Shown here in pieces: positions 1 through 9,957 of a DNA stretch of 28,924 nt; the first letter of the stretch is position 1, and each line of letters starts with the position of its first letter. The notes beneath the pieces were generated by a model that worked only from the letters and a program-made list of their open reading frames with translations, was not told the origin of the DNA and searched no databases. Source of the stretch: Nostoc sp. GT001 (lineage in GTDB: Bacteria; Cyanobacteriota; Cyanobacteriia; Cyanobacteriales; Nostocaceae). The stretch covers positions 5,713,984 to 5,742,907 of the forward strand of contig NZ_JAUDRJ010000003.1 of assembly GCF_030382115.1 (NCBI RefSeq), given 5' to 3'. The translations under genes and the position numbers were made by a program.

Positions 1-699
1 GTAAATATTCTGTATTCCTATTGAATTGTCAGGCTGTACTAAGAGTCTTTCTTCCCAGACTCCAAGAGTAATTGCCTTTGGCGGTTAATGCTCTAGCTAG
101 GTTAGCCAACTCTTATTGGCTCATACCCAGATAAATTTTGATTGACTTCAAGTTGTTACAAAGGCTACTATCCTACTCAATCTAGTTTTAGATTTTCGTT
201 AAAAAAAGATGTAGCTAATTGAAGGGGACTTACCAGAGCAAAAAAAATTTTTTGAGCTTGCCTCAAACTTGTCTTGAAGTCTTTTTGTGCTTTTACTCGT
301 TTTGTTCCTATAAAAACCATAACATACATCTCACTAATTAATTTGCCGAATCTCAAATTATTTATCTATTTAATAAAAAATTATCCTTAGAACCTTTAAT
401 AGTCGTACGTTACGCCCTCACTGGTTACTAGTTAATAAAATTATTTCTGATAACAAATATGTGCAGTTAGATACTTTTGGTAATTTGATAAAAGTATTTA
501 AAACTAATGTTTGAAAAAGAAAACATAAATTCTTATTTTTGCAGTCAAAATTATTGTAAATAAAGTAGATTAAATAACTCACAAAATTCCACACAGTAAT
601 AAGTAGAAAAGCTTATACCAAAACCGGACTTTCTTCTACAAAACGCTCAAACACTTGACCTAGAAACATTCTAGCTGTTCCCTATCTAGCAACTATATT
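1..699. other. AT-rich stretch without a convincing gene
   Basis: I see no coding region that I would defend. Both strands are AT-rich with frequent stops. The longest short frame I followed (minus strand, 177-320, 47 codons) has a weak ribosome site and no family resemblance. No tRNA-like or strong terminator structure is visible before the hairpin at 700-744. Confidence 0.5.
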
Positions 700-744
700 T
701 TTTCAACTAACTATAATTTGAGGGAAATTACAGTTAGTTGAAAA
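700..744 (-). terminator. Long hairpin downstream of the AraC remnant
   Basis: TTTTCAACTAACT (700-712) and AGTTAGTTGAAAA (732-744) are a perfect inverted repeat. TAATTT (714-719) and AAATTA (725-730) extend it inward around a GAGGG loop, with one mismatch (713/731). It lies 6 bases past the stop of the minus-strand remnant at 751, so it may be that gene's old terminator. On that strand it is followed by an A-rich rather than a clean T-rich tract, so the terminator reading is tentative and the palindrome itself is the firm part. Confidence 0.5.
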
Positions 745-750
745 GTCCGA

Positions 751-951
751 TCATATTGAACTAGCTGTCTCCCTAGCAGCTTCTCGCAGCCGCTCCACAT
801 CGCGCATCGGTGGTGCGCCAAAGAGCCGCTTATACTCTCGGTTGAAGTGCAATCCTTTGAGCGGCTCAATCGTCCCATCATGACGAATCGCCTGGGCAAT
901 CCGCTCTTTCAGTTCGTCTCTGTTGGCTTGCGCTCTGTCTACCTTGTATCC
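751..951 (-). pseudogene. AraC-family regulator remnant with internal deletion
   Basis: The minus strand reads RDELKERIAQAIRHDG, then TIEPLKGLHF, running without a break into NREYKRLFGAPPMRDVERLR and ending at TGA (751-753). From family knowledge, the first part matches the extreme N terminus of AraC proteins with an AraC_N domain. The second matches the extreme C terminus, just after the second helix-turn-helix, where a phrase like SPSQF-x-REY-RLFG is usual. About 200-odd residues of effector and DNA-binding domain are therefore missing, with the join near 841-850. There is no good start codon: an in-frame TGA lies just upstream of 951. What remains cannot be a working regulator. The frame stays clean across the join, which points to one internal deletion rather than slow decay. 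Confidence 0.75.
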
Positions 952-954
952 TCA

Positions 955-981
955 TTCCCAGCCTCCCCTCCAGGCTGGGAA
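955..981. repeat. Interspersed palindrome downstream of rsgA
   Basis: TTCCCAGCCT (955-964), a 7-base loop, then AGGCTGGGAA (972-981): a perfect 10-bp stem. There is no T tract on either side. It lies 60 bp past the rsgA stop and beside the AraC remnant. It resembles the short GC-rich palindromes scattered through Nostocales genomes. It could protect the rsgA transcript's 3' end, but nothing shows that directly. Confidence 0.5.
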
Positions 982-1040
982 GCAGTTGGGGCAAGGGCTG
1001 TATCTTAACTTAGTGCCATTCTGTACTGACACCTGTGCAA

Positions 1041-2102
1041 CTAGCGCTTGTGATGATTTCGCATAGATTTATGAATCTTCTTCCATCTTTCTTTCTCAGC
1101 TAATTGTGCCCTCTGGTCTTGTTTGCGGGTCAGGTAGTCGAGTTCTTTTTGTAACTTTTGGTAGCTAAGAAACCTGGAATAATCAAGTTCTCCCTCAGCC
1201 AAAGCTTGCTGCACGACACAACCCGGTTCGTTGTTATGCTGACAATTGCGGAAATGGCATTCTTGAGCCAAGGTTTCGATGTCTGCAAAAGTTTCTTGCA
1301 AACCTTCATCACCTGCCCAAATTTGGATTTCCCGCATTCCTGGAGTATCAATAATTAATCCGCCAGTAGAAAGCAAAATCAACTCACGATTAGTTGTTGT
1401 GTGTCTACCTCGGTCATCACCTTGCCGTACTGGTTGCACAACTTGGACAGATGCACCTTGCAGTTGGTTGGTGATGGTGGATTTACCAACACCAGAAGAC
1501 CCCAACAAAGCAACTGTCTGTCCTGGTTGCAAGTAAGGTTTTAAGACATCCAATCCTTGATGATTGGTGGCACTTAAAACTACAATTGGTACACCCAAAG
1601 CAACTGCTTCTACTTGTGTTAAATACTCTTCTAGAGAATTGCACAAATCTGCTTTGTTTAACACAATTACCGGATTTGCACCACTTTCCCAAGCCAGAAT
1701 GAGATAACGCTCAACTCTTCTAGGGTTAAAATCGCCATCCAATCCTGAGACTAAGAAGACTGTATCAATATTCGCTGCAACAATTTGTTCTTCTGTTTTA
1801 CTACCCACCGTCTTGCGAGAAAATTTGCTTTTCCTAGGTAAAATCTCGTTGATAGTGGCTCGTCCTTCAGATTCTCTGACACTAATCACAACCCAATCTC
1901 CAACGGCGGGAAAATCTTGTGGTTGAGAAGCACGATGCCGCAATTTACCTGAAACTTCTGCTGAAAGTTCGCCTTGTTCGCTATAGAGGGTGTAAGTATT
2001 TCTGTATTCAATAGCAACCCTACCAACGCTAAATCCTTGTAAGCGATAGGGTTCAAAGCTGCGAGCAAAAAAGTCACTCCAGCCTAAATAATCCAAATTC
2101 AT
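1041..2102 (-). CDS. rsgA: Small ribosomal subunit biogenesis GTPase RsgA
   Basis: RsgA (YjeQ/EngC) is a circularly permuted GTPase that acts late in 30S subunit maturation and is stimulated by the small subunit. The permuted motif order is visible: an N-terminal OB-fold region, then G4 NKAD, then the P-loop GSSGVGKST, then G3 DTPG. A C-terminal zinc knuckle follows (C-x-FRNC, a histidine, NEPGC). The protein ends in a basic tail ([13 protein letters not shown]). I start at the ATG at 2102 (MNLDYLGW), giving 353 residues, because GAGGAAA sits just upstream. The frame stays open to a GTG at 2159, which would add 19 residues that look unlike the family. It is transcribed divergently from the GH31 gene. 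Identity is secure; only the start is open. Confidence 0.95.
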   Translation of the reverse strand: MNLDYLGWSDFFARSFEPYRLQGFSVGRVAIEYRNTYTLYSEQGELSAEVSGKLRHRASQPQDFPAVGDWVVISVRESEGRATINEILPRKSKFSRKTVGSKTEEQIVAANIDTVFLVSGLDGDFNPRRVERYLILAWESGANPVIVLNKADLCNSLEEYLTQVEAVALGVPIVVLSATNHQGLDVLKPYLQPGQTVALLGSSGVGKSTITNQLQGASVQVVQPVRQGDDRGRHTTTNRELILLSTGGLIIDTPGMREIQIWAGDEGLQETFADIETLAQECHFRNCQHNNEPGCVVQQALAEGELDYSRFLSYQKLQKELDYLTRKQDQRAQLAEKERWKKIHKSMRNHHKR

Positions 2103-2201
2103 TGATGTTTCCTCGATGTGTGCTACTTGTTTTGCACAAGGTTCCACAGAGGAAGACACTTCTATGCAGGGGAACTCCCCGCACCAGAATGTCTGTGAAT
2201 T

Positions 2202-2306
2202 CTAGTTTTCATTCCTGTAGAAAAGAGAACTGAACAAAATCTCTGCGCCTTGTGTTATTTGAGTTGGGATGGTCAAAGTAACCCGGACTGCTAGCAACTC
2301 AGTCAT
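2202..2306 (-). CDS. Possible 34-residue peptide upstream of rsgA
   Basis: A short minus-strand frame starts with ATG at 2306, preceded by a very good ribosome site (AAGGAGGACGAACT), and reads MTELLAVRVTLTIPTQ to a TAG at 2202-2204. It lies about 100 bp upstream of the rsgA start on the same strand. I do not recognise the peptide. It could be a leader peptide, the start of a truncated gene, or chance. The ribosome site is the only real support. Confidence 0.25.
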   Translation of the reverse strand: MTELLAVRVTLTIPTQITQGAEILFSSLFYRNEN

Positions 2307-2569
2307 AGTTCGTCCTCCTTGTGTACTACAGTAAATAATCTCCACTACTACATTAGCTTATTCCAGAAAATTCGTTTAAATTATGCAATTTTAACTTTGA
2401 TATTTATCGCGTATTGAAAGACTAATGCACAAGTTTGCACATTATAAAAACAATTTTGGTAAAAAATATTTGCTCATTTTTCACCAACTTCTAGCAAAAG
2501 AAAGAGTTTGAGGCTGAGTATCTCTGTAATCATGAATGCGGATAAGTGTTTACCTGCTAAATAACTGAT

Positions 2570-3928
2570 ATGCCGCAATATTTCGGAAAACTACCTACAA
2601 CAAACCAAGCTTGGACAACTGTTAGCAATGTAAAAGCTGTAAGTTGGGAAAATAATATTGTCAATTTTGACTGTGGCGACTCATGCCTGACTATCAGCGT
2701 ACTGACTCCGAATTTAATCCGCGTGCGTTTTGCACCAACTGGGGAATTTATGCCTCGCCGCTCTTGGGCAGTGACGCCGGATGATGCAGAATGGGCAATA
2801 ATACCTTTTGTAGTGCGAGAAACTGAAGCAACGGTTGAAATTGAAACAGAACAGATTCGTGTGTGCGTTCAGCGGGAAAAATGTCGCATCGCCTGTTTTG
2901 ACAAAGCTAATCGTCCCTTTGCTCAAGATGCAGAGATGGGGATGGGTTGGCGGATGGGTGCAGTTGCGGGGTGGAAGGAAATTGCAGCCGATGAACATTT
3001 CTATGGCTTTGGTGAACGTACAGGCTTTCTGGATAAACTCAGCGAAGTGAAAACTAACTGGACAACGGATGCTCTAGATTATGATTCACTAACTGATGAA
3101 ATGTACCAGGCAATTCCATTTTTTATGGCTTTGCGTCCGCAGGTAAGCTATGGCATCTTTTTCAACACCACTTTTTGGAGTCAGTTCGATATCGGCGCTG
3201 AACAACCAGGTATTTGGAAGATGGAAACTCGTGGCGGTGAATTGGATTATTACATTATCTACGGCCCTGAACCTGCCCAAATCCTGGAGACTTACACTCA
3301 GCTAACTGGGAGAATGCCATTACCGCCGAAATGGGCGCTAGGTTATCATCAATGCCGTTGGAGTTACGAATCAGAAACCGTTGTGCGGGAACTAGCAAAG
3401 GAATTTCGTCAGCGCCGCATTCCCTGCGATGTTATTCACTTGGATATTGATTATATGCGGGGCTATCGAGTGTTTACTTGGAGTCCTCAACGTTTCCCCA
3501 ATGCGGCAAAACTGATTAGTGATTTAGCAGAGGATGGTTTCAAAACAGTCACAATTATCGATCCTGGTGTGAAGTATGAACCAGAGGGTAATTATCATGT
3601 TTTTGACCAAGGCATAGAAAACGACTATTTTGTGCGTAAAGCTGATGGCACGTTGTTCCACGGCTACGTTTGGCCAGAGAAAGCTGTTTTTCCTGATTTT
3701 TTACGTCCTGATGTGAGCAACTGGTGGGCTGATTTACACAAAAGCCTAACTTATATTGGTGTGGCAGGAATTTGGAATGATATGAATGAACCTGCCATAA
3801 ACGATCGCCCTTTCGGCGATGATGGGGAAAAAATTTGGTTTCCTCTAGATGCGCCGCAGGGGGAAGGGGAGCAGAGGGGCAGAGGAGCAGAGGGGCAGAG
3901 GAGAATTTATCTAAGTCCACTCATATAG
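2570..3928 (+). pseudogene. GH31 alpha-glucosidase, N-terminal part (frame broken by repeat)
   Basis: Glycoside hydrolase family 31 enzymes release alpha-linked glucose from oligosaccharide ends by a retaining mechanism. This frame starts at ATG 2570 (MPQYFGKLPTTNQAW) and carries the N-terminal beta-sandwich and the first half of the TIM barrel. It includes HLDIDYMRGYRVFTW and the nucleophile motif WNDMNEP, with the catalytic Asp at residue 404. The family sequence holds to about residue 430 (FPLDAP). It then runs into a GAGGGGCAG-type repeat, leaves the family frame, and stops at 3928. The rest of the enzyme continues in another frame from about 3901. With one more 16-bp repeat copy the two parts would join into about 796 residues, close to the usual length of about 780. 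As it stands the fragment lacks the acid/base residue and should be inactive. Confidence 0.85.
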
Positions 3929-4944
3929 AAGTGCATAACTTGTATGGGTTGATGATGGCTAAAGCTTGTTATGAAGGGTTACAGCGGCATCGAAGTTCAG
4001 AGCGATCATTTGTGTTAACGCGATCGGGTTATGCTGGTGTGCAACGCTGGTCTTCTGTGTGGATGGGAGATAACCAATCGTTGTGGGAGCATTTAGAAAT
4101 GTCTCTGCCGATGCTTTGTAACATGGGACTTTCGGGTGTGGGGTTTGTGGGTTGCGATATTGGCGGGTTTGCTGGTAACGCCACTGCTGAATTATTTGCT
4201 CGGTGGATGCAGGTAGGAATGCTTTACCCATTGATGCGCGCTCACTCGGCAATGTCTACTGCTCGTCATGAACCTTGGGTATTTGGCGATCGCGTTGAAA
4301 ATATCTGTCGAGAATACATTAATCTACGTTACCAATTACTTCCCTATATTTATAGTCTTTTCTGGGAAGCGGCAACAACGGGCGCACCGATTTTAAGACC
4401 ATTATTGTACCACTTTCCCAACGATCCGAAAACCTATAGCCTTTACGATCAAGTATTGTTAGGTGCATCGCTGATGGCTGCACCAATTTACCGCCCTGGA
4501 GTTGAGCATCGAGCTGTCTACCTACCCGCTGGCACTTGGTATGATTGGTGGACTGGCGATCGCTATGAAGGCCCGATTCACATTCTTGCTCATGCACCAC
4601 TAGAAACAATGCCACTGTATGTCCGTAGCGGTGCGATCGTTCCTATGCAACCTGTCAGCCAATACGTTGAGGAATCGCCACTCCACCAGATCCGATTACG
4701 GATTTGGCCTGGTAATAATGAATATCAGCTATTTGAAGATGATGGAGAGACAAACAAGTATCAAGACAAAAAGTTCTCGCTAGCAAATATCAGCGTATTT
4801 ACTGACTCCGATCAAACGGTAGTTGAAATTGGAGCGAGAATAGGAGAATGGACACCTCCACCGAGGGAAGTGATTGTAGAACTTGTTGGTGTTGGAGAGC
4901 AACGTTTTCAAGATGATGGTAAGCTACATAGCCTGCAATTCTGA
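3835..4944 (+). pseudogene. GH31 alpha-glucosidase, C-terminal part
   Basis: This frame is open from 3835, but family-like sequence starts only after the repeat, at about 3903 (STHIEVHNLYGLMMAKA). It holds the second half of the GH31 barrel: RSGYAGVQRWSSVWMGDN, with the likely acid/base Asp at 4069-4071, then VGCDIGGF, the proximal C-terminal sandwich, and a distal domain ending at 4944. Its first 20-odd residues translate the repeat and the out-of-frame coding sequence before it, so they are not native. An internal ATG at 3952 could start a shorter product. Neither half should be catalytic alone, because nucleophile and acid/base are on different pieces. No frameshift is visible elsewhere in this half and conserved motifs are intact, so the break is recent, reversible, or a sequence error in the repeat. 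Confidence 0.85.
3860..3902 (+). repeat. 16-bp tandem repeat inside the GH31 gene
   Basis: GCAGAGGGGCAGAGGA occurs twice in perfect tandem (3871-3886, 3887-3902), preceded by a related G-rich lead-in (3860-3870). It sits about 25 codons after the nucleophile motif, where family members have a short loop. Because 16 = 1 mod 3, each copy gained or lost changes the frame. Reading from the N-terminal frame, three copies give an open path (ending GAEENLSKS) into the C-terminal frame. Two copies do not. Confidence 0.9.
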
Positions 4945-4956
4945 AATACTCACAAA

Positions 4957-4974
4957 GGTGGTTTTTGAGCCACC
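4957..4974 (+). terminator. Weak terminator-like hairpin after the GH31 gene
   Basis: GGTGG (4957-4961) and CCACC (4970-4974) form a short stem around TTTTTGAG, followed by ATTATTTTCATT. It lies 13 bp past the stop at 4944. The stem is only 5 bp and the T run is interrupted, so termination is plausible but not certain. Confidence 0.4.
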
Positions 4975-5183
4975 ATTATTTTCATTATGAAAGGAAAAAT
5001 ATGCATAGAGGTAGATGAAAAACAAGTCAAGGTGTAGCTTAAAATACAAATAACATCAATGATTAAATCGTAAGAAATACGTAAGTTTACCACGCTAGAT
5101 AGATGCGGTTAGAGAACACTCAATGTTAAATATTAACCGCTTGCGAGCTGCAAGATAGATTTAAAATCTCTACAAATTCACTT

Positions 5184-8100
5184 GTGCCAAGAGTCGCAAG
5201 TGCGATCGCTATTTTTATTGGTAGCTTGGTATTAATTGGCTGGTGTCTTGGTATTGAAGTTCTGAAGCGCGGCTTCTCTGGTAGTCCTGCAACGATGAAA
5301 GTCAACACGGCATTATGTTTTGTGTTGTGTGGTATGTCGCTGTGGCTATTTTTAACAGCAGGGGAGCGGGGGAGCAGGGGAGCAGGGGAAAACAATTCAA
5401 AATTCAAAATTCAAAATTCAAAATTATTTACCCATTTCCCTACTCTTCTAATCTCCCAGGTCTGTGCAATAGCTGTCACCACAATTGCGGCACTTACTCT
5501 CTGTCAATATCTGTTTGGCTGGAATCTTGGCATTGACGAACTGGTGTTTCGTGATTCGCCAACTAGTATAGCGACATCGCATCCGGGGCGAATGGGGTTG
5601 AACACAGCACTGAACTTTATCCTGCTCAGTGTTGCCCTACAGATTTTGATTCATCCAAAAACCCACCGCAGTTATTGGTATGCCCAAATTATCGCTCTCA
5701 TTGCTACTTTAACTTCCTTTCAAGTGCTGATAGGCTATGCCTACAAAGTGGAAGTTCTCTACGGACTTGCCCCTTATACAACATCAATGGCGTTACATAC
5801 AGCGGTGTTGTTCCTCTTACTAAGTATAGGTATTCTGTGGGCGCGGGCAGAACATGGCTTAATGAGGGTAGTTACAAGTGATAGTTACGGCGGCTTAGTT
5901 GCACGTCGTTTATTAATTGCCGCGATCGCAGTACCTTTTATATTAGGGTGGGTAATTGTTGAAGGGCAACGAGCAGGACAATACAATCCAGCATTTGCAG
6001 TATCGGTGTTTGCGATCGTTCTGATTGTAATTTTTACTATTTTGATTTGGCAAAGTGCCAGGGTTATTGAATACCTCAGCTATCAACGCGACCTTGCCCA
6101 AGAAGCACTGAGAACCTACGAAGCTAAACTAGGGAGTTTTGTAGATTCTAACGTCATCGGCATTCTGTTTGGCGACGTGTATGGCGGTATCCAGCAGGCA
6201 AACGACGAATTTTTGAGGATGATTGGTTACACGCGGGAGGATTTGTTAGCAGGTAAGTTAAGTTGGCGCAATATCACACCACCAGAGTATTTATACTTGG
6301 ATGAGCGAGGTGTTGCCGAAGCCCAAGGAAATACCAACGCTACTTGTACGCCTTACGAGAAAGAATATATTCGCAAGGATGGTAGCCGTATCCCGGTTTT
6401 AGTTGGTTATGTGCTGCTAGGAGAAAACCGGAAAGAGTCAGTAGCGTTTATTCTCGACTTGAGTGAACGCAAGCAAGCAGAGGCAGAGCAACACAAATTA
6501 GTGTCGGTAGTAGAAAATAGCTCTGATTTTATCGGCATCGCCACCCTTGAAGGTCAGTTACTCTACATAAATGATGCAGGTCAAAAGCTGGTAGGTCTTG
6601 CTAGCCTTGATGAAGTGAGGCAAAAAGCAGTATTAGATTACTTCATGCCCAAAGACAAAGCCTATTTCCAAAAATATATACTGCCGACTGTGCTATCAGA
6701 AGGGCGCTGGCAGGGAGAATTCTGCTTCCGGCATCTCCAAACAGGTCAACCGATACCAGTTGATTACAACATCTTCACCGTTACAGATAACAAAACAGGT
6801 CAGCCAATTGCCTTAGCAACGGTGACTCGCGACATCACCAAGCAAAAGCAGACCCAGGAGCAAATTTTACAGCTAAACAGGGATCTACAGCGCCGCATTA
6901 GTGAGTTACAAACTTTGTTGGAGGTAATTCCCATCGGAATAGGCATTGCCGAAGATCCAAAATGCCAAAATATTAAGGTTAACCCTGCTTTTGCCAAGCA
7001 GTTGGGCATATCGTCAGATACAAATGGTTCTCTCAACGCTCCCTTGGACGAAAGACCAACAAGCTTTAAGATACACCGCGAGGGAAGGCAACTGTCAACA
7101 GAAGAACTCCCAATGCAGTACTCTGCTGCTCATGGTGTCGAAGTTCTGAATTCTGAACTAGATATAACACATGAAAATGGTAAAATCGTCAAGCTTTTGA
7201 ACTATGTTGCACCCCTGTTTGACGAAGAGGGTAAAACTAGAGGAAGCGTTGGTGCATTTTTAGATATTACGGAGCGCAAACACGCAGAAGAAGTACTTTT
7301 AAACCAGCAAAAATGGCTAGAGGATGTGTTAAATCTGATGCCAAGACCGTTGCTGTTTATCGAACCAGGAACAGCGCGGGTAACTTTTGCCAATCGCTCT
7401 GCTGACGAATTAGCTGGAGGCGAATTTCCCAAAGGTGTACCCGCCGAAGATTATCACACAGTTTACTACTATACAGATGCCGCTGGCGATCGCATCCCCA
7501 ATGAACTTATGCCAGGTGTGCGGGTTGCCCGTGGCGAACGCCTGAATGGATTGGAGGTGGATTGGCATACTCCCGCTGGTGTGCTATCTCTACTAGTATT
7601 TGCCGATACCTTACCAGCAATGCATGGTCATCCGGCTACCTGTATTTTGGTGTTCCAAGAAATCAGCAACCTCAAGGCTGCACAAAAAGCCCTCTCATTA
7701 AGTTACAAAAGGTTAAAGCTACTATTCGACACAGCTAACGATTTATTATCGAGTCAGCAACCAGTAGTATTAATTGATAGCGTCTACCAAAAACTAAGAG
7801 ACCAAATTGGTTTAGATATTTACTTTAACTATTTGGTTGAGGATAACTCTCAGGTAATGCGGCTAGAGTCTTACAGTGGCTTTTCCCAGGAGATGGCAAA
7901 CCAAATCGAGTCATTGGGATTTGGTGAAGCGGTTTGTGGGACTGTCGCCCAGGAGCGTTATGCAATTGCTCTAGAGAATGTGCAGCAATCAATTGACCCG
8001 AAAACAGAATTGATTCGTTCTTTAGGTATTACTGCTTATTATGGTTATCCGTTAATTGCCCAAGGACGGTTGTTGGGTACTCTTTCTTTTGGCAGCCGCA

Positions 8101-9107
8101 CTCGGTTAAGCTTCACCGACAATCAAAAAGGGATGATGCAAGCAGTATGCGACCAAATAGCGATCGCAATGGAACGGGCTAGTTTAATTGCTTCTTTACA
8201 ACAACAAACTGAGCAGTTACAAGAAGCCAACCGGATGAAGGATGAGTTTCTAGGAATATTATCCCACGAATTGCGATCGCCCCTCAATGCCATCCTTGGT
8301 TGGGCGCAATTACTGCAACGAAGCAAGCTCAGTGATACCCAAATGGCTAGAGCAACGGAGACAATTGAGCGCAACGCCAAAGCGCAAACCCAGCTAATTG
8401 AAGACCTGCTGGATATATCGCGGATGGTTAGAGGCAAGTTACACCTCGATGTCCGTACTTGTAATTTGGTTCCCATAATTGAGTCAGCCATCAAGACTGT
8501 TAGTTTAGCCGCCCAATCCAAGCAAATCGATTTGAGATTTTCCCTGATTCCCTCAAAAGCAACGCCAAATTCCGATTGGGAATTAGGAGTTAATCACGAA
8601 AATCTCGAATTTCCAGCAGCACAATCCCAAACCAATCAACATTCAGAAAACAGCAAGCTGGGTGAAAATTCTCAATATTTAGTTTCCGGCGATTTCGAGC
8701 GCTTGCAACAAATCATCTGGAATCTGCTATCCAATGCCATCAAATTTACACCCGTTGGCGGAAGGGTAGAGTTGCAATTGTCAGTGGTTGGTGGACAAGA
8801 AAAACAACAGACAACGGATAAATATGCCCAAATTCAGGTGATTGATACAGGTATTGGTATCAGTCCTGATTTTCTGCCTTACGTTTTCGATCGCTTTCGT
8901 CAAGCTGATAGTTCTAACACTAGAATTTATGGTGGATTAGGACTAGGATTAGCGATCGTCCGTCATTTAGTAGAATTACATGGTGGTACTGTACACGTAG
9001 ATAGCCCAGGCAAAGAACAAGGAGCGACATTTACCGTCAAACTACCACTTCTGAAGAATGCCCACCTCGGCTCTTCTGCCCCTCTGCCCCCATCCCCTGG
9101 AGTTTAG
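5184..9107 (+). CDS. Membrane-bound multi-PAS/GAF sensor histidine kinase
   Basis: Of 1307 residues, the first 300 or so are a multi-helix membrane sensor region (about 7-8 hydrophobic segments). PAS domains follow at about 312-430, 437-555, 576-690 and 712-830, then a GAF domain at about 843-1005. The kinase core has the H box SHELRSPLN (phospho-acceptor His1028), N box [10 protein letters not shown], and G boxes DTGIGI and GLGLGLAIV. It should autophosphorylate on His1028 in response to a membrane, redox or ligand cue. No receiver domain is fused and no response regulator adjoins it, so its partner is unknown. Residues 59-81 are translated low-complexity repeats between membrane helices, and the last 13 residues also derive from a repeat. 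Start is GTG 5184; no better upstream start is in frame before the TAA at 5127. Confidence 0.92.
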   Translation: MPRVASAIAIFIGSLVLIGWCLGIEVLKRGFSGSPATMKVNTALCFVLCGMSLWLFLTAGERGSRGAGENNSKFKIQNSKLFTHFPTLLISQVCAIAVTTIAALTLCQYLFGWNLGIDELVFRDSPTSIATSHPGRMGLNTALNFILLSVALQILIHPKTHRSYWYAQIIALIATLTSFQVLIGYAYKVEVLYGLAPYTTSMALHTAVLFLLLSIGILWARAEHGLMRVVTSDSYGGLVARRLLIAAIAVPFILGWVIVEGQRAGQYNPAFAVSVFAIVLIVIFTILIWQSARVIEYLSYQRDLAQEALRTYEAKLGSFVDSNVIGILFGDVYGGIQQANDEFLRMIGYTREDLLAGKLSWRNITPPEYLYLDERGVAEAQGNTNATCTPYEKEYIRKDGSRIPVLVGYVLLGENRKESVAFILDLSERKQAEAEQHKLVSVVENSSDFIGIATLEGQLLYINDAGQKLVGLASLDEVRQKAVLDYFMPKDKAYFQKYILPTVLSEGRWQGEFCFRHLQTGQPIPVDYNIFTVTDNKTGQPIALATVTRDITKQKQTQEQILQLNRDLQRRISELQTLLEVIPIGIGIAEDPKCQNIKVNPAFAKQLGISSDTNGSLNAPLDERPTSFKIHREGRQLSTEELPMQYSAAHGVEVLNSELDITHENGKIVKLLNYVAPLFDEEGKTRGSVGAFLDITERKHAEEVLLNQQKWLEDVLNLMPRPLLFIEPGTARVTFANRSADELAGGEFPKGVPAEDYHTVYYYTDAAGDRIPNELMPGVRVARGERLNGLEVDWHTPAGVLSLLVFADTLPAMHGHPATCILVFQEISNLKAAQKALSLSYKRLKLLFDTANDLLSSQQPVVLIDSVYQKLRDQIGLDIYFNYLVEDNSQVMRLESYSGFSQEMANQIESLGFGEAVCGTVAQERYAIALENVQQSIDPKTELIRSLGITAYYGYPLIAQGRLLGTLSFGSRTRLSFTDNQKGMMQAVCDQIAIAMERASLIASLQQQTEQLQEANRMKDEFLGILSHELRSPLNAILGWAQLLQRSKLSDTQMARATETIERNAKAQTQLIEDLLDISRMVRGKLHLDVRTCNLVPIIESAIKTVSLAAQSKQIDLRFSLIPSKATPNSDWELGVNHENLEFPAAQSQTNQHSENSKLGENSQYLVSGDFERLQQIIWNLLSNAIKFTPVGGRVELQLSVVGGQEKQQTTDKYAQIQVIDTGIGISPDFLPYVFDRFRQADSSNTRIYGGLGLGLAIVRHLVELHGGTVHVDSPGKEQGATFTVKLPLLKNAHLGSSAPLPPSPGV
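5358..5425 (+). repeat. Two tandem repeats in frame inside the kinase gene
   Basis: 5358-5389 is a GGGGAGCA-type octamer array with one imperfect unit. 5394-5425 is AATTCAA repeated with period 7 (starts at 5394, 5401, 5408, 5415) plus a partial copy. Together they encode [20 protein letters not shown] in the loop between two membrane helices. Neither 7 nor 8 is a multiple of 3, so a copy-number change in either array would break the kinase. At present the frame is intact. Confidence 0.9.
9071..9100 (-). repeat. CTGCCCC-type repeat at the kinase C terminus
   Basis: CTCTTCTGCCCCTCTGCCCC and what follows is, on the minus strand, the same GGGGCAGAGGGGCAG family seen at 3860-3902. It supplies the last residues of the kinase ([12 protein letters not shown]) and its stop. 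The catalytic core is complete before it, so it probably replaced the natural end of the gene. Confidence 0.75.
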
Positions 9108-9190
9108 TCGATGCGAGAACAAAATTTTTTATATCTAGCAGTCCTAAATCATTTGTGAAAATTATATATCTCTTTCTTCCCTTTGCGTCC

Positions 9191-9234
9191 TTCTCTAGGA
9201 GACACTACGCATTAACATGGTGTCTCCTAGAGAA
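9191..9234. repeat. Perfect 15-bp inverted repeat between convergent genes
   Basis: TTCTCTAGGAGACAC (9191-9205), a 14-base loop, then GTGTCTCCTAGAGAA (9220-9234). It lies between the kinase stop (9107) and the stop of the convergent DUF4168 gene (9366). No T tract follows on either strand, so it looks more like an interspersed palindromic element of this genome than a classic terminator, though it could block both transcripts. Confidence 0.7.
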
Positions 9235-9365
9235 AGCGGTTCGTTGCCTTATCTATATTTTTCATGAATCAAATAGGACTGCGATAATGTCCGAATAATT
9301 AGTATGATTCCCATAGTAGTTAACCACTTACTTACTACGTGCTGGGATTTACGTAGCCCTTCTAA

Positions 9366-9848
9366 TTACCGAGACTCAGGAGGTTGTTGCAGCCGTAATA
9401 GAGTATTGTAAACCTGCTTTTTTAAGATAGTATTATTTTGTAGTTCTATGGTAATTTTGTTGAACTGTTCAAATTTCAAACCATTATCTTCGACAATTTT
9501 TTGAGCGTGGTTACAGTAGTTCACTGCGATATCTTGAGCCTTCTTTGGAAGACCATTGATGCTATTAGAATCGTTGCAAACAATCTGGGGAATTTCTCCA
9601 TTGCCAATAAGTTTTTTAATTTCTTCAAAAGCATTTTGACGGGCTGGCTCCATTGCTAGCACGGCTTGAGCATAACTGTTGATTTCAGTATTGTTAACTA
9701 TTGGTGCTGGAGTTTGAGCGTCAGCTTTAGAACTCAATGAAAAAGCGTTAGAAATCACACCCAAAGAAGCGATCGCGCCGAAAAATAACGATCGCGAAAG
9801 GGTTCGCTTTCGGCTAGTTCGAGAAAATAAATCGGAAATTTTCTTCAT
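9366..9848 (-). CDS. DUF4168 domain-containing exported protein
   Basis: This 160-residue protein starts with a basic, then hydrophobic, signal-like N terminus (SLFFGAIASLGVISNAFSL) and a likely cleavage site near SKADA/Q. The mature part has the DUF4168 pattern: SYAQAVLAMEPARQNAFEEI, a cysteine before NSINGLP, DIAVNYCN, and a C-terminal helix ending LLRLQ. From family knowledge these are small helical periplasmic or lipid-facing proteins common in cyanobacteria and without a defined function. The two mature cysteines could form a disulfide. It lies downstream of holA on the same strand with a gap of about 110 bp, and is convergent with the kinase. Start ATG 9848 fits the signal peptide. Confidence 0.85.
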   Translation of the reverse strand: MKKISDLFSRTSRKRTLSRSLFFGAIASLGVISNAFSLSSKADAQTPAPIVNNTEINSYAQAVLAMEPARQNAFEEIKKLIGNGEIPQIVCNDSNSINGLPKKAQDIAVNYCNHAQKIVEDNGLKFEQFNKITIELQNNTILKKQVYNTLLRLQQPPESR

Positions 9849-9957
9849 ATAGTGTGTGACACGAAACTACATCAGGGATATTATAAGAAATTTGAATTAT
9901 TTTCGGAGTTGGAAGTTCCAGGAACCGATCAATACATCCAGCTTTTATATTTAATTG

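Noticed and set aside
177..320. A 47-codon minus-strand frame starting MVFIGTKRVKAQ
   Set aside because: AT-rich, weak ribosome site, no family similarity; likely chance.
711..899. A 62-codon open frame on the minus strand over the AraC remnant
   Set aside because: It is in a different frame from the family-like sequence and runs past the remnant's stop; its residues resemble nothing.
3555..3920. A 121-codon minus-strand frame within the GH31 gene
   Set aside because: It is the antisense shadow of conserved GH31 coding sequence, and part of it is translated repeat.
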